The translations under genes and the position numbers were made by a program. A DNA stretch of 45,793 nt, from contig JAEDCM010000010.1 of NCBI GenBank assembly GCA_016294165.1, forward strand, positions 1-45,793. Reading direction: 5' to 3'. Shown in pieces: positions 33,455-41,501 of this stretch (positions within the stretch are counted from its first letter, which is position 1; each line of letters starts with the position of its first letter). The notes below the pieces were generated by a model, which was given only the letters and a program-made list of their open reading frames with translations, searched no databases and had not been told where the DNA came from. The DNA is from Anaeroplasmataceae bacterium (GTDB taxonomy: Bacteria; Bacillota_I; Bacilli_A; Acholeplasmatales; JAEDCM01).

Positions 33455-34999
33455 ATGGAGGAAAACAAAAAAGAAGAAGTTGTTGAAGAAAAATCAACAG
33501 GTTCTAAAGGAAAACTAGATAAGTTTTTCGGTATTACAGAGAAAGGGTCATCATTTAAAGTAGAAATCTTTGCAGGTATCGCAACATTCCTTGCAATGGC
33601 TTACATTTTAACAGTTAACCCAAATCAAATTTTAAGCTTCAATGCTGCGGATCCTAAATGGTCTGGTATCTTTATTGCTACTGCTTTAGGAGCATTCATT
33701 GGAACAATTTTAATGGCTTTATTAGCTAAAATGCCTCTTGCTCAAGCTTCAGGTATGGGACTTAACTCAACTGTTGGTTTAGTAATTGGTGGAGTTTATG
33801 GTTTTGCATTCTCATTTGGAAATGCAATGCTATTGGTCTTAGTTAGCGGTATTTTATTCTTATTTGTATCATTCATTCCTGGTGGTAAAGATAAGAATGG
33901 TAAATTAATTTCCCTAAGAGAAAAAATCTTTGATGGAATGCCTGTTGCTGTTCGTACTGCTATTCCAGTAGGAATTGGGTTATTTATCGCATTTATCGGA
34001 TTCCAAAATGCAAGAGTAATCGTAGATAATCCATACACATTACTTGATTTTGTTAATTTAACAGAAAAAGCAAACTGGGCTGAAGGTGGAGCTGCTCGTG
34101 ATGCGGTAGTTGCATTATTTGGTGTAGTTTTAATTGCTATTTTGGCTCGATTAAAGGTTAAGGGTGCAGTAGTATTTGGTATTTTAGGAGCAACTTTACT
34201 TGCTTTACCATTAGGTGTTGCAAATATTGATGTTTTAAAAGGTGATGGTGGAGTTACATGGAAATTCTGGGAAAATTTCTCTAACTTCTTTAATATGGAT
34301 CCAGATAAGGGTGGTGTAGCGTTTGCTGCATTTACTGAAGGATTTAAATTCCCTAAAGATTCATTTATGACTTGCGTTATGTTAGTAATCACATTCTCAA
34401 TGATCGATATGTTCGATACAATGGGTACAGTAGTTGGTTGTACAACAAATGCTGGTTTAATTGATGAAAATGGTAAACCTCTAAACTATAATAAGATTAT
34501 GTATTCTGATAGTATTGCTACATGTGCTGGTGCAATGTTAGGTACATCAACAGTTACAACATTTGTTGAATCAGGTGCTGGTATTGCTGCTGGTGGTAAA
34601 ACTGGATTTGCATCTTTAGTTACTGCAGTTTTATTCCTATTATCAATCTTTATCTTACCAGTATTCGCATTCATTCCATCTGCTGCATGTGCATCTGCGT
34701 TAATTTATGTAGGTGTATTAATGATGAGTAATGTTGTAAATATTGACTTTAAGGATGTTAAAAATGCGGTTCCTGCTTTCTTAACAATCGTAATTATGCC
34801 ATTTGCATATTCAATTACTAAAGGTATTGGTATTGGAATCATCGCTTATGTAGTATTAAGTTCAGTTATGTATGTAGTTGATTTAATTGCATATAAGATG
34901 GGTAAAGTAGAAGAAAAACCTAAATGGGATTTATCAATTGTATTACTAGTAATCTTCGCATTATTCTTAGTTTACTTCTTAGTTCCAACAAAGTTTTAA
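33455..34999 (+). CDS. NCS2 family purine permease, AzgA/PbuG type
   Basis: The 514-residue membrane protein starts with LDKFFGITEKGSSFKVEIFAGIATFLAMAYILTVNP, the hallmark of the AzgA-like branch of NCS2 transporters (hypoxanthine, guanine, adenine). Other features are MPLAQASGMGLNSTVG, FSMIDMFDTMGTVVG with the acidic residues of the substrate site, and TSTVTTFVESGAGIAAGGKTG. About 14 membrane segments are visible. GGGAGGG precedes the ATG at slightly long spacing. Substrate within the purines is uncertain; no purine riboswitch lies upstream of this copy. Confidence 0.92.
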   Translation: MEENKKEEVVEEKSTGSKGKLDKFFGITEKGSSFKVEIFAGIATFLAMAYILTVNPNQILSFNAADPKWSGIFIATALGAFIGTILMALLAKMPLAQASGMGLNSTVGLVIGGVYGFAFSFGNAMLLVLVSGILFLFVSFIPGGKDKNGKLISLREKIFDGMPVAVRTAIPVGIGLFIAFIGFQNARVIVDNPYTLLDFVNLTEKANWAEGGAARDAVVALFGVVLIAILARLKVKGAVVFGILGATLLALPLGVANIDVLKGDGGVTWKFWENFSNFFNMDPDKGGVAFAAFTEGFKFPKDSFMTCVMLVITFSMIDMFDTMGTVVGCTTNAGLIDENGKPLNYNKIMYSDSIATCAGAMLGTSTVTTFVESGAGIAAGGKTGFASLVTAVLFLLSIFILPVFAFIPSAACASALIYVGVLMMSNVVNIDFKDVKNAVPAFLTIVIMPFAYSITKGIGIGIIAYVVLSSVMYVVDLIAYKMGKVEEKPKWDLSIVLLVIFALFLVYFLVPTKF

Positions 35000-35334
35000 T
35001 TAAAAATTTAAAACTTAATATGCTATAAATATGAATACATCTCATAAAGTATTGAGACTTATAGCACTTTAATAAGGGGATTTTCTCTAAGAAATAAAAA
35101 ATAGGATACTTAGGCTTAATTGCTTAGGTATCCTTTTTCGTTTGTTCATATTGCTGATGTCTCCGATAAAATTATAAATGATTTTGATCTTGAGTATTTG
35201 AAAATATCCCTTATTTAAATACCCATTAAGAGATTATTTTACTTTTTTTATTCAATAATAGTATAATTTATCAAAAGTTTATATTACATATAAAATAGTT
35301 GTGTGTTATAATAATCTAGAAGGAGAGATTATAT
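35000..35334 (+). other. 335-bp intergenic region with two hairpins and the glyA promoter
   Basis: It holds a bulged hairpin TGCTATAA...TTATAGCA (about 35022-35066) ending in TTT, which may terminate the permease gene, and a strong terminator at 35104-35138. The rest, about 35139-35280, shows no ORF or repeat I can identify. TTACAT (35284-35289) and TATAAT (35307-35312), 17 bp apart, precede glyA. Confidence 0.6.
35104..35138 (+). terminator. Strong intrinsic terminator upstream of glyA
   Basis: GGATACTTAGGC pairs with GCTTAGGTATCC (two G-T pairs) around TTAATT, followed by T5. With an AAAAAATA tract on its 5' side it could act in both directions. Confidence 0.85.
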
Positions 35335-36573
35335 ATGGAATTTATTAAACAACAAGATCCAGAATTATTTGGATATATGAATGATGAATTTGAAAGACAA
35401 ACAAACAATATTGAGCTAATTGCATCAGAAAATTTTGTAAGCAAAGCTGTTATGCAAGCTCAAGGATCAGTATTAACAAACAAATATGCAGAGGGTTATC
35501 CAGGTAAGAGATATTATGGTGGATGTGTAAATGTTGATAAAGTTGAAAATTTAGCAATTGAAAGATTAAAGAAATTATTTAATGCAAGCTATGTTAATGT
35601 TCAACCTCATTCAGGAAGCCAAGCAAATATGGCGGCTTATCGTGCACTAATTGAACATGGTGACACTATTTTAGGTATGTCATTAGATCAAGGAGGACAT
35701 TTAACACATGGTCATAAGATGAGTTTTTCTGGAGTTGATTATATAGTTAAGTCTTATGGTGTTAATAACGAGACTGAGGAAATCGATTATGAAGCACTAA
35801 AAGAAATCGTTTTGGAAACAAAACCAAAAATTATTGTGGCTGGAGCAAGTGCTTATCCACGTATTATTGATTTTAAAAAATTTAGAGAAGCGGCAGATTT
35901 AGTTGGTGCTTATTTAATGGTTGATATGGCTCATATCGCTGGTTTAGTTGCGGCTGGACAACATCCAAATCCACTTGATTATGCGGATATCGTTACAACA
36001 ACTACTCATAAAACACTAAGAGGGCCACGTGGTGGAGCAATTTTAACAAACAATGAAGAAATCGCTAATAAGATTAATAAAATTGTGTTCCCAGGAATTC
36101 AAGGAGGACCATTAATGCATGTTATTGCGGCTAAAGCATGTGCCTTTGGTGAAGCATTAACTGATGAATTCAAGGAATATCAAGCACAAGTTGTTAAAAA
36201 TGCTAAAGTTTTAGCAAGTGAATTACAATCATTAGGATATCGTATTGTTAGTGGTGGAACTGATAACCACTTATTATTAGTTGATGTTAAATCATCTGTG
36301 GGATTAACAGGAAAGAAAGCTGAAAAGATTCTTGATGAGGTTAATATTACATGTAACAAGAATACTATTCCTAACGATACTGAAAAGCCATTTGTTACAA
36401 GTGGATTACGTTTAGGAACACCAGCTATGACTACTAGAGGATTCAAGGAAGCAGAAATGGTTACTGTGGCTAGATTAATTGATGAAGCTTTAAGAAATTA
36501 TGAAAATGAAGAAAAATTACTAGAAATTAAAGGTAAAGTATTAGATTTACTTAAAAATTTCCCATTATATTAA
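35335..36573 (+). CDS. glyA: Serine hydroxymethyltransferase
   Basis: GlyA converts serine and THF to glycine and 5,10-methylene-THF with PLP. The 412-residue protein has IELIASENFVSKAVMQAQGS, the YPGKRYYGGC substrate loop, NVQPHSGSQANMAAY, LSLDQGGHLTHGH-like active site (MSLDQGGHLTHG), VDMAHIAGLVAAG with the PLP-binding Asp and His, and the PLP lysine K226 in TTTTHKTLRGPRGG. An AGGAGAG site precedes the ATG. It links to the folD/fhs/pur genes functionally by supplying methylene-THF and glycine. A terminator follows. Confidence 0.97.
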   Translation: MEFIKQQDPELFGYMNDEFERQTNNIELIASENFVSKAVMQAQGSVLTNKYAEGYPGKRYYGGCVNVDKVENLAIERLKKLFNASYVNVQPHSGSQANMAAYRALIEHGDTILGMSLDQGGHLTHGHKMSFSGVDYIVKSYGVNNETEEIDYEALKEIVLETKPKIIVAGASAYPRIIDFKKFREAADLVGAYLMVDMAHIAGLVAAGQHPNPLDYADIVTTTTHKTLRGPRGGAILTNNEEIANKINKIVFPGIQGGPLMHVIAAKACAFGEALTDEFKEYQAQVVKNAKVLASELQSLGYRIVSGGTDNHLLLVDVKSSVGLTGKKAEKILDEVNITCNKNTIPNDTEKPFVTSGLRLGTPAMTTRGFKEAEMVTVARLIDEALRNYENEEKLLEIKGKVLDLLKNFPLY

Positions 36574-36580
36574 AAAGATT

Positions 36581-36608
36581 AAGGTGTTAGAACTCTAACG
36601 CCTTTTAT
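36581..36608 (+). terminator. Intrinsic terminator after glyA
   Basis: AAGGTGTTAG pairs with CTAACGCCTT around AACT (one G-T), followed by TTA and a later T-rich tract. Confidence 0.75.
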
Positions 36609-36656
36609 CCCTTTTTCTAAGTTTTTAAAATTTATTTATATAAAGGAGTTGAGAAA

Positions 36657-37952
36657 ATGATTGCAAAGACTAGAGTAATCAAGGATCACAAGAATTTGAC
36701 TAGAGCCTTACCTAGTAAAAGATATGTAGATCCCGATTATGTTTATTTGCCAATCACTAACACTAGATGCTCTAGTGGAGAAATCTTTATCAAGGTTGGA
36801 GACAAGGTAAAGATTGGTGATGTCATTGGAAAAAGAAACGGTGGATTCTTTGAACAACCTATTCATTCAACAGTTAGTGGTGAATATGTTGGAAATGAAA
36901 AGAAATTTCATCGTGGTGGAAAGCTGCTTGAATGTGTAGTTATTAAAAATGACAAGCAAGACACATTTGGTGATTCAGTGTTCACAAGAACTGATGAGGA
37001 AATCGCCAAATTAACAAATGAGGACTTTGTAAAAATTGCTAAGGATTGTGGTCTTGTTGGTCTTGGAGGAAGTGGATTCCCTACATATGTTAAGCTTAAC
37101 ACTAAAGAAAAAATTGATTATGTATTAGTAAATGGTATTGAATGTGAGCCATATCTAACAAGTGACTATCGTATTATGCTAGAATTCCCTGAAAGAATCA
37201 TGAAGGGACTTGGATATGCGATGCAAGCTGTAGGAGCTAAGAAGGGTATTATTTGTATCAAGGAAAAATATCATTCTGTTTATGAGGTTTTAACAGCAGT
37301 TGCTAAAGAGTTTCCACATTTAAATATTGAGGTTTGCAATGTTGGAAATTACTATCCACAAGGATGGGAATTAGAAATGTTTAAGAGTTGTTTAGGTATT
37401 ACTGTTCCTCAAGGTCAATTACCAAGTAAATATGGAATTATGAATTTCAATGTTTCAACAATCGTTGGATTATATAAGGCAGTTAAATATAATTTACCAG
37501 TAATCAAGAGAAACTTTACAGTAACTGGTGATGGAATTAAGCATCCACACAACTTTAGAATTAGAGTTGGAACATCTGTTAAGGAATTAATAGATAAATG
37601 TGGTGGATATGTTGATGATAAGGACAAGGTTCTAATTTTAGGTGGACCTATGATGGGTATGAACTTTGTAAGAGATGATATTATAACATCTAAAACATCA
37701 ACAAGCGTTATTGTTTTAAATAAAGAAGAATTTGTAGAAGAACCATGTGTAAGGTGTGGATCATGTGTTTACAGTTGTCCAGCTGGGTTACAACCGGTAG
37801 CGATTATGCAAGCTGTAAAGAATAATGATAAGGATGCTTTAAAGGCTAAATTAAACATTAAGTCATGTATTTTATGTGGTATGTGTTCTTATACATGTAC
37901 ATCAAAGATTCATTTAACAGATTATTGTCGTAAGGCAAAGAGAATGATATAG
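36657..37952 (+). CDS. rnfC: Rnf complex subunit RnfC
   Basis: RnfC is the peripheral NADH/FMN-binding subunit of the Rnf complex, which couples ferredoxin:NAD oxidoreduction to Na+ or H+ pumping. The 431-residue protein has the N-terminal barrel-sandwich region, the FMN/NADH-binding LVGLGGSGFPTYVKL and VNGIECEPYLTSDYR, and two 4Fe-4S sites: Cys364/367/370/374 and Cys404/407/410/414. Both clusters are complete. AAAGGAG precedes the ATG. It leads the operon rnfC-D-G-E-A, the usual clostridial order. Confidence 0.96.
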   Translation: MIAKTRVIKDHKNLTRALPSKRYVDPDYVYLPITNTRCSSGEIFIKVGDKVKIGDVIGKRNGGFFEQPIHSTVSGEYVGNEKKFHRGGKLLECVVIKNDKQDTFGDSVFTRTDEEIAKLTNEDFVKIAKDCGLVGLGGSGFPTYVKLNTKEKIDYVLVNGIECEPYLTSDYRIMLEFPERIMKGLGYAMQAVGAKKGIICIKEKYHSVYEVLTAVAKEFPHLNIEVCNVGNYYPQGWELEMFKSCLGITVPQGQLPSKYGIMNFNVSTIVGLYKAVKYNLPVIKRNFTVTGDGIKHPHNFRIRVGTSVKELIDKCGGYVDDKDKVLILGGPMMGMNFVRDDIITSKTSTSVIVLNKEEFVEEPCVRCGSCVYSCPAGLQPVAIMQAVKNNDKDALKAKLNIKSCILCGMCSYTCTSKIHLTDYCRKAKRMI

Positions 37953-37967
37953 TAAGGAGGAAAAAAT

Positions 37968-39074
37968 ATGAAGCTAGTTGCACAAACATCTCCGTACATT
38001 CGTAAAAAGGTATCTGTTAAGAGAATGATGCTTGATGTAATTATCGCATTAATCCCTGTAACTCTTTTTGCGATGATTCAAAACGGATGGAATGGAATTT
38101 ATGTATTTTTAATTTCAATAGCTACTATGCTATTTACTGAGCTTTTATGCCATATGCTTATTAAGTGGCCTAAGGGTATGAAAAGAAGGGAACTATTTTC
38201 TAAAGAAGGATTAAAGAAAATTAAAGGATTGTATACAATCAATAATATAACTGCTCCTTTAATTTCAGCTTTGATTTATGCGTTAATCTTACCAGCAGGA
38301 TGTAATCCATATGTTGTTTTAATTGGAGCATTATTTGGAATGCTTGTTGGTAAAATGGTATTTGGTGGATTAGGAAGCAACATTTTTAATCCAGCAGCTG
38401 TTGGACGTATTTTTGTAGGTATTTGCTTTGGTTCAAAATTAGCAGAGGCTTATTCAAATGGTGCTGTAGATGTTGTAGCTGGAGCTACACCATTAGGGCA
38501 TACAATGGGTGGAAATCTTTTAAATGTTAATTTCTATAAGATGAGTGATATTATTTTAGGAAACATTCCCGGATGTATGGGTGAGGTTTCTACAGTATGT
38601 ATTTTATTAGGAGCAATTTATTTATTCGCTAGAAGATCAGCAGATCTTAGAGCTTGCTTGGGATATTTAGTATCATTTGGAATTGTAATGTCTGTGGCAT
38701 GTTTATCTGTTTATTCACAAAATACTGATGCAAATCTACTTAAGATGATTATATTCCAAATGTGTACAGGAGGTCTATTATTTGGTGCAGTATTTATGAT
38801 TACTGATCCAGTTACATCTCCAACAACTAAATTTGGTCGTGTATTATTTGGCGCTTTAGCAGGATGTATTACAGCACTAATTAGAGTTTGTGGAGCATAT
38901 CCAGAGGGTGTTGCGTTCTCAATTCTAATCGTTAATATGTTAGCTCCAACTATTGATCATTTTATGAAGGGTAAACCAAATAAATATACATGGAAGCAAT
39001 GTGCTGTTTTAGTTGCGCTAATTGCTGTTGTTAGCTGTATTCTATCAGCTTCTGTGATGGGAGGTTGGTTTTAA
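37968..39074 (+). CDS. rnfD: Rnf complex subunit RnfD
   Basis: RnfD is a membrane subunit carrying covalently bound FMN. The 368-residue protein has about nine membrane segments, FNPAAVGRIFVGI, and the flavinylation motif AGATPLG with Thr174 as the likely FMN attachment site. TDPVTSPTTKFGR and the final MLAPTIDHFMKG are also typical. AAGGAGG precedes the ATG, and the stop overlaps the rnfG start (TAATG). Confidence 0.96.
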   Translation: MKLVAQTSPYIRKKVSVKRMMLDVIIALIPVTLFAMIQNGWNGIYVFLISIATMLFTELLCHMLIKWPKGMKRRELFSKEGLKKIKGLYTINNITAPLISALIYALILPAGCNPYVVLIGALFGMLVGKMVFGGLGSNIFNPAAVGRIFVGICFGSKLAEAYSNGAVDVVAGATPLGHTMGGNLLNVNFYKMSDIILGNIPGCMGEVSTVCILLGAIYLFARRSADLRACLGYLVSFGIVMSVACLSVYSQNTDANLLKMIIFQMCTGGLLFGAVFMITDPVTSPTTKFGRVLFGALAGCITALIRVCGAYPEGVAFSILIVNMLAPTIDHFMKGKPNKYTWKQCAVLVALIAVVSCILSASVMGGWF

Positions 39075-39589
39075 TGCGTTACGTTAAAATATCAGGTATT
39101 ATCGGTTTAATTTCTTTAATTTGTGCTTTAGGTATTGCGTTAGTTAATAGCGTTACAAGCCCAATTATTAAAGATAATGCTGCTAAAAAAGAATTAGAAA
39201 CTTGTCAGAGTATTTTTCCAAATTACGATCAAGATAAATCAGTGATTTTAGATGATTATACTGATTCAGCAATCACAAAGAAAATTCATGCTTTCGATAA
39301 GGATGGAAATGAAATTGGATATTTATATGTTGTTGAAGGAAAGAATGCATATGGTAGTATTTCATTAATGGTAGCAATTGCGGATGAGTCAGTTGTTTCA
39401 GTTGAATTTTTAACTAATGGTCAATCATATGCTTCAACAGTTGCGGATCATGTTAATAAAAACTATAAAGATGATTTAAGCGCAGCTGACCTTGCAGGAA
39501 TTGATACATCATGTGGAGCGACATATGGTGCAGAGCTAGTCAAAAAATTAGTTAAGTCTGCATTAAATGATGCGTTAGGAGGTAAGTAA
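39074..39589 (+). CDS. rnfG: Rnf complex subunit RnfG
   Basis: RnfG is a single-span membrane protein with an extracytoplasmic FMN-binding domain. The ATG at 39074, coupled to the rnfD stop, gives 171 residues: a membrane helix (about 5-25) and an FMN-binding domain ending DTSCGATYGAELVKKLV. The flavinylation Thr is T150. The motif reads SCGAT where S/T-G-A-T is usual, with an extra Cys before Gly-Ala-Thr; the threonine itself is kept. At 171 residues it is on the short side. The ApbE flavin transferase needed for modification is encoded downstream. Confidence 0.94.
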   Translation: MRYVKISGIIGLISLICALGIALVNSVTSPIIKDNAAKKELETCQSIFPNYDQDKSVILDDYTDSAITKKIHAFDKDGNEIGYLYVVEGKNAYGSISLMVAIADESVVSVEFLTNGQSYASTVADHVNKNYKDDLSAADLAGIDTSCGATYGAELVKKLVKSALNDALGGK

Positions 39590-39590
39590 G

Positions 39591-40331
39591 ATGGATAAAG
39601 AAAAAGTATCTTTAAAGAAAACCTTCATATCAGGAATTATAATTGAAAATCCTGTTTTCGTTTCACTTCTTGGTATGTGTCCTACTTTAGCAACAACTAA
39701 ATCAGTAGAAGCTGCTTTAGGTATGGGATTATTAGTAATTTTAGTTTTGATGGGTTCAAATGTTTTGATTTCTTTATTAAGAAACATTATTCCCGCAGAA
39801 GTTAAAATTCCTTGTTATATTGTTATTATTGCGACATTTGTAACAATTATAAAAATGCTTTGTGAAGCCTTTGTTCCAGCATTATATGACTCATTAGGTG
39901 TGTTTATTTCTCTAATTGTAGTTAACTGTATAATTTTAGGTCGTGCTGAGGCGTTTGCATCTAAGAATAAGGTTTTACCTTCATTTGTTGATGCAATTGG
40001 TCAAGGATTAGGATTTACAATGGCTATTTGTATTATTGCATTCTTTAGAGAATTAATTGGAACTGGTGGTCTTACAATTGGAGAATACTTCCCATTAGGT
40101 TTCAAGGAAACATTACAAATTATTCCTAGTGAATATGCAATTAGCTTATTTGTTCAATCAGCAGGTGGTTTCTTAACATTAGGTTCAGTTCTTGCATTTA
40201 TTGCATGGAGAAAAAATGTTAAGGATGATTTAAAAGCTGAGGAAGAAAAGAAAAGATTAGAAGAGCTTAAAGCTAAAAAAGCGGCTGAATTAGCTGCTAA
40301 AAAGGCTGCAGCAGCTAAGGAGGTAGCTTAA
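39591..40331 (+). CDS. rnfE: Rnf complex subunit RnfE, with Lys/Ala-rich tail
   Basis: RnfE is a six-helix membrane subunit paralogous to RnfA. The 246-residue protein shows ENPVFVSLLGMCPTLATTKS, YIVIIATFVTIIKML, and GVFISLIVVNCIILGRAEAFA, the half of the membrane iron-sulfur site built from conserved cysteines. After residue 212 there is an unusual tail of alternating Glu/Lys then Lys/Ala (EEEKKRLEELKAKKAAELAA...), likely a charged cytoplasmic coiled coil. AGGAGG precedes the start. Confidence 0.95.
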   Translation: MDKEKVSLKKTFISGIIIENPVFVSLLGMCPTLATTKSVEAALGMGLLVILVLMGSNVLISLLRNIIPAEVKIPCYIVIIATFVTIIKMLCEAFVPALYDSLGVFISLIVVNCIILGRAEAFASKNKVLPSFVDAIGQGLGFTMAICIIAFFRELIGTGGLTIGEYFPLGFKETLQIIPSEYAISLFVQSAGGFLTLGSVLAFIAWRKNVKDDLKAEEEKKRLEELKAKKAAELAAKKAAAAKEVA

Positions 40332-40332
40332 T

Positions 40333-40929
40333 ATGAATGGTTTATTTGTTTTTGTTTTAGCTATCATTAATGGAATGTTAATTAATAACGTCCTTTTATC
40401 AAGATTCTATGGAATCTGCCCTTTCTTAGGAGTGTCTAAGAAAACATCTTCAGCATTAGGAATGGGACTAGCGGTTATTTTTGTAATTATGTTAGCAACA
40501 GTTATTTGTTGGCCAATTTATAATTATATTTTAGTTCCTGCTGATATTGCATTTATGGATACAATTACTTATATCCTAGTAATTGCATCAATCGTACAAT
40601 TAATTGAAATGGTTATCAAAAAATATTCACCATCTTTATATAAAGCATTAGGTGTTTATTTACCACTTATTACAACAAACTGTGCTGTACTTGGTGTTGC
40701 TCAAGGTAATACTGATCAATCATATTCATTTTTAGCATCAGTTGCAAATGCATTAGGTACAAGTATTGGTTTTGCGTTGATTATTTTTGTTTTCTCAACA
40801 ATTCGTTATCGACTAGATTCTTCAAATACTCCAAGAGCATTTAAAGGAATTCCGGTAGCTTTAGTTACAGCTGCTATTATGTCAATGGCCTTCCTAGGAT
40901 TAAGTGGAATGGTTGATTGGCCATACTAA
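40333..40929 (+). CDS. rnfA: Rnf complex subunit RnfA
   Basis: RnfA is the second six-helix subunit and mirrors RnfE in the membrane. The 198-residue protein has INGMLINNVLLSRFYGICPFLGVS, YILVIASIVQLIEMVIKKYSPSLYKALGVYLPLITTNCAVLGVA, with the conserved Cys in each half that can hold a 2Fe-2S cluster between RnfA and RnfE. AAGGAGG lies at the end of rnfE. It is separated by one base from the small protein that follows. Confidence 0.96.
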   Translation: MNGLFVFVLAIINGMLINNVLLSRFYGICPFLGVSKKTSSALGMGLAVIFVIMLATVICWPIYNYILVPADIAFMDTITYILVIASIVQLIEMVIKKYSPSLYKALGVYLPLITTNCAVLGVAQGNTDQSYSFLASVANALGTSIGFALIIFVFSTIRYRLDSSNTPRAFKGIPVALVTAAIMSMAFLGLSGMVDWPY

Positions 40930-40930
40930 T

Positions 40931-41143
40931 ATGCGTATATTAATAGCAATTGGTGTTGTAGTAGTCTTATTAGTTATATTCTTTATTTCCTATGTAGCTA
41001 ATAAAAAAACACCACTTCCCGAGGGCTGCGAGAACATTAAGATTGATGAGGAGAATTGCTTAGCATGTCATAATGTTGATTGTAGCATCAAGCGTGGTTT
41101 TGATTTGAAGAAATTAAAAGAAGAATTGAAGGAGGATAAATAA
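40931..41143 (+). CDS. Small membrane-anchored four-cysteine protein in the rnf operon
   Basis: The ATG at 40931, one base after the rnfA stop, gives 70 residues; the frame is open upstream inside rnfA, but the clean N-terminal hydrophobic helix begins here (residues 2-23). A soluble part follows with Cys33, Cys43, Cys46 and Cys51. The run NCLACHNVDC has the same CX2CX4C spacing as NCGACGNPGC in the RnfB encoded next. The tail is a charged Lys/Glu helix. It may be a diverged, possibly metal- or Fe-S-binding partner of RnfB. I do not recognise a named family. Its place between rnfA and rnfB, one base from each, implies a role in the complex. Confidence 0.7.
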   Translation: MRILIAIGVVVVLLVIFFISYVANKKTPLPEGCENIKIDEENCLACHNVDCSIKRGFDLKKLKEELKEDK

Positions 41144-41144
41144 T

Positions 41145-41465
41145 ATGCCAACTATTTTAATTGCGGGATTGGTCTTAGGAGCAATCGGTGTAGTTTTAGG
41201 TTTAGGATTAGCAATAGCTAGTAAGTATTTAGCTGTTGAGGTTGATTCAAGAGTAGAGGATATTACTAAAATGCTTCCTGGATATAATTGTGGAGCATGT
41301 GGTAACCCTGGATGTAGCGGTATGGCTGAACAAATCGTTGCAGGTAGTGTTGAACGCTTATCAGTATGTAAACCTGGAAAGCCAGATCAACATTTCGAAC
41401 CAATTTTAAAATATCTTGAAGAACATCCTGGACAAGATGGAGTTGTTATCAAAGTAAAAATCTAA
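41145..41465 (+). CDS. rnfB: Minimal RnfB lacking the ferredoxin domain
   Basis: RnfB normally accepts electrons from ferredoxin through an N-terminal Fe-S domain and at least two 4Fe-4S ferredoxin-type clusters, with 190 to over 280 residues. This product has only 106: a glycine-rich membrane helix (4-25), LPGYNCGACGNPGCSGMAEQ and the distal Cys, giving Cys49/52/57/75, a complete 4Fe-4S set, then a short tail. No further cysteines follow. A terminator starts at the stop codon and no remnant of a ferredoxin domain is found in any frame, so this is a genuine short form rather than a recent frameshift. GGAGG precedes the ATG. Confidence 0.88.
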   Translation: MPTILIAGLVLGAIGVVLGLGLAIASKYLAVEVDSRVEDITKMLPGYNCGACGNPGCSGMAEQIVAGSVERLSVCKPGKPDQHFEPILKYLEEHPGQDGVVIKVKI

Positions 41466-41490
41466 CCTCTAATTTTTTAGAGGTTTTTTT
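41466..41490 (+). terminator. Intrinsic terminator after rnfB
   Basis: CCTCTAA and TTAGAGG form a 7-bp stem around TTTT, followed by T7. Confidence 0.9.
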
Positions 41491-41501
41491 AGGTGATTAT
41501 T

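Noticed and set aside
41145..41490. RnfB shortened by a sequencing frameshift
   Set aside because: No ferredoxin-type CxxCxxC pattern exists in any frame after 41465; a terminator and then apbE follow immediately.
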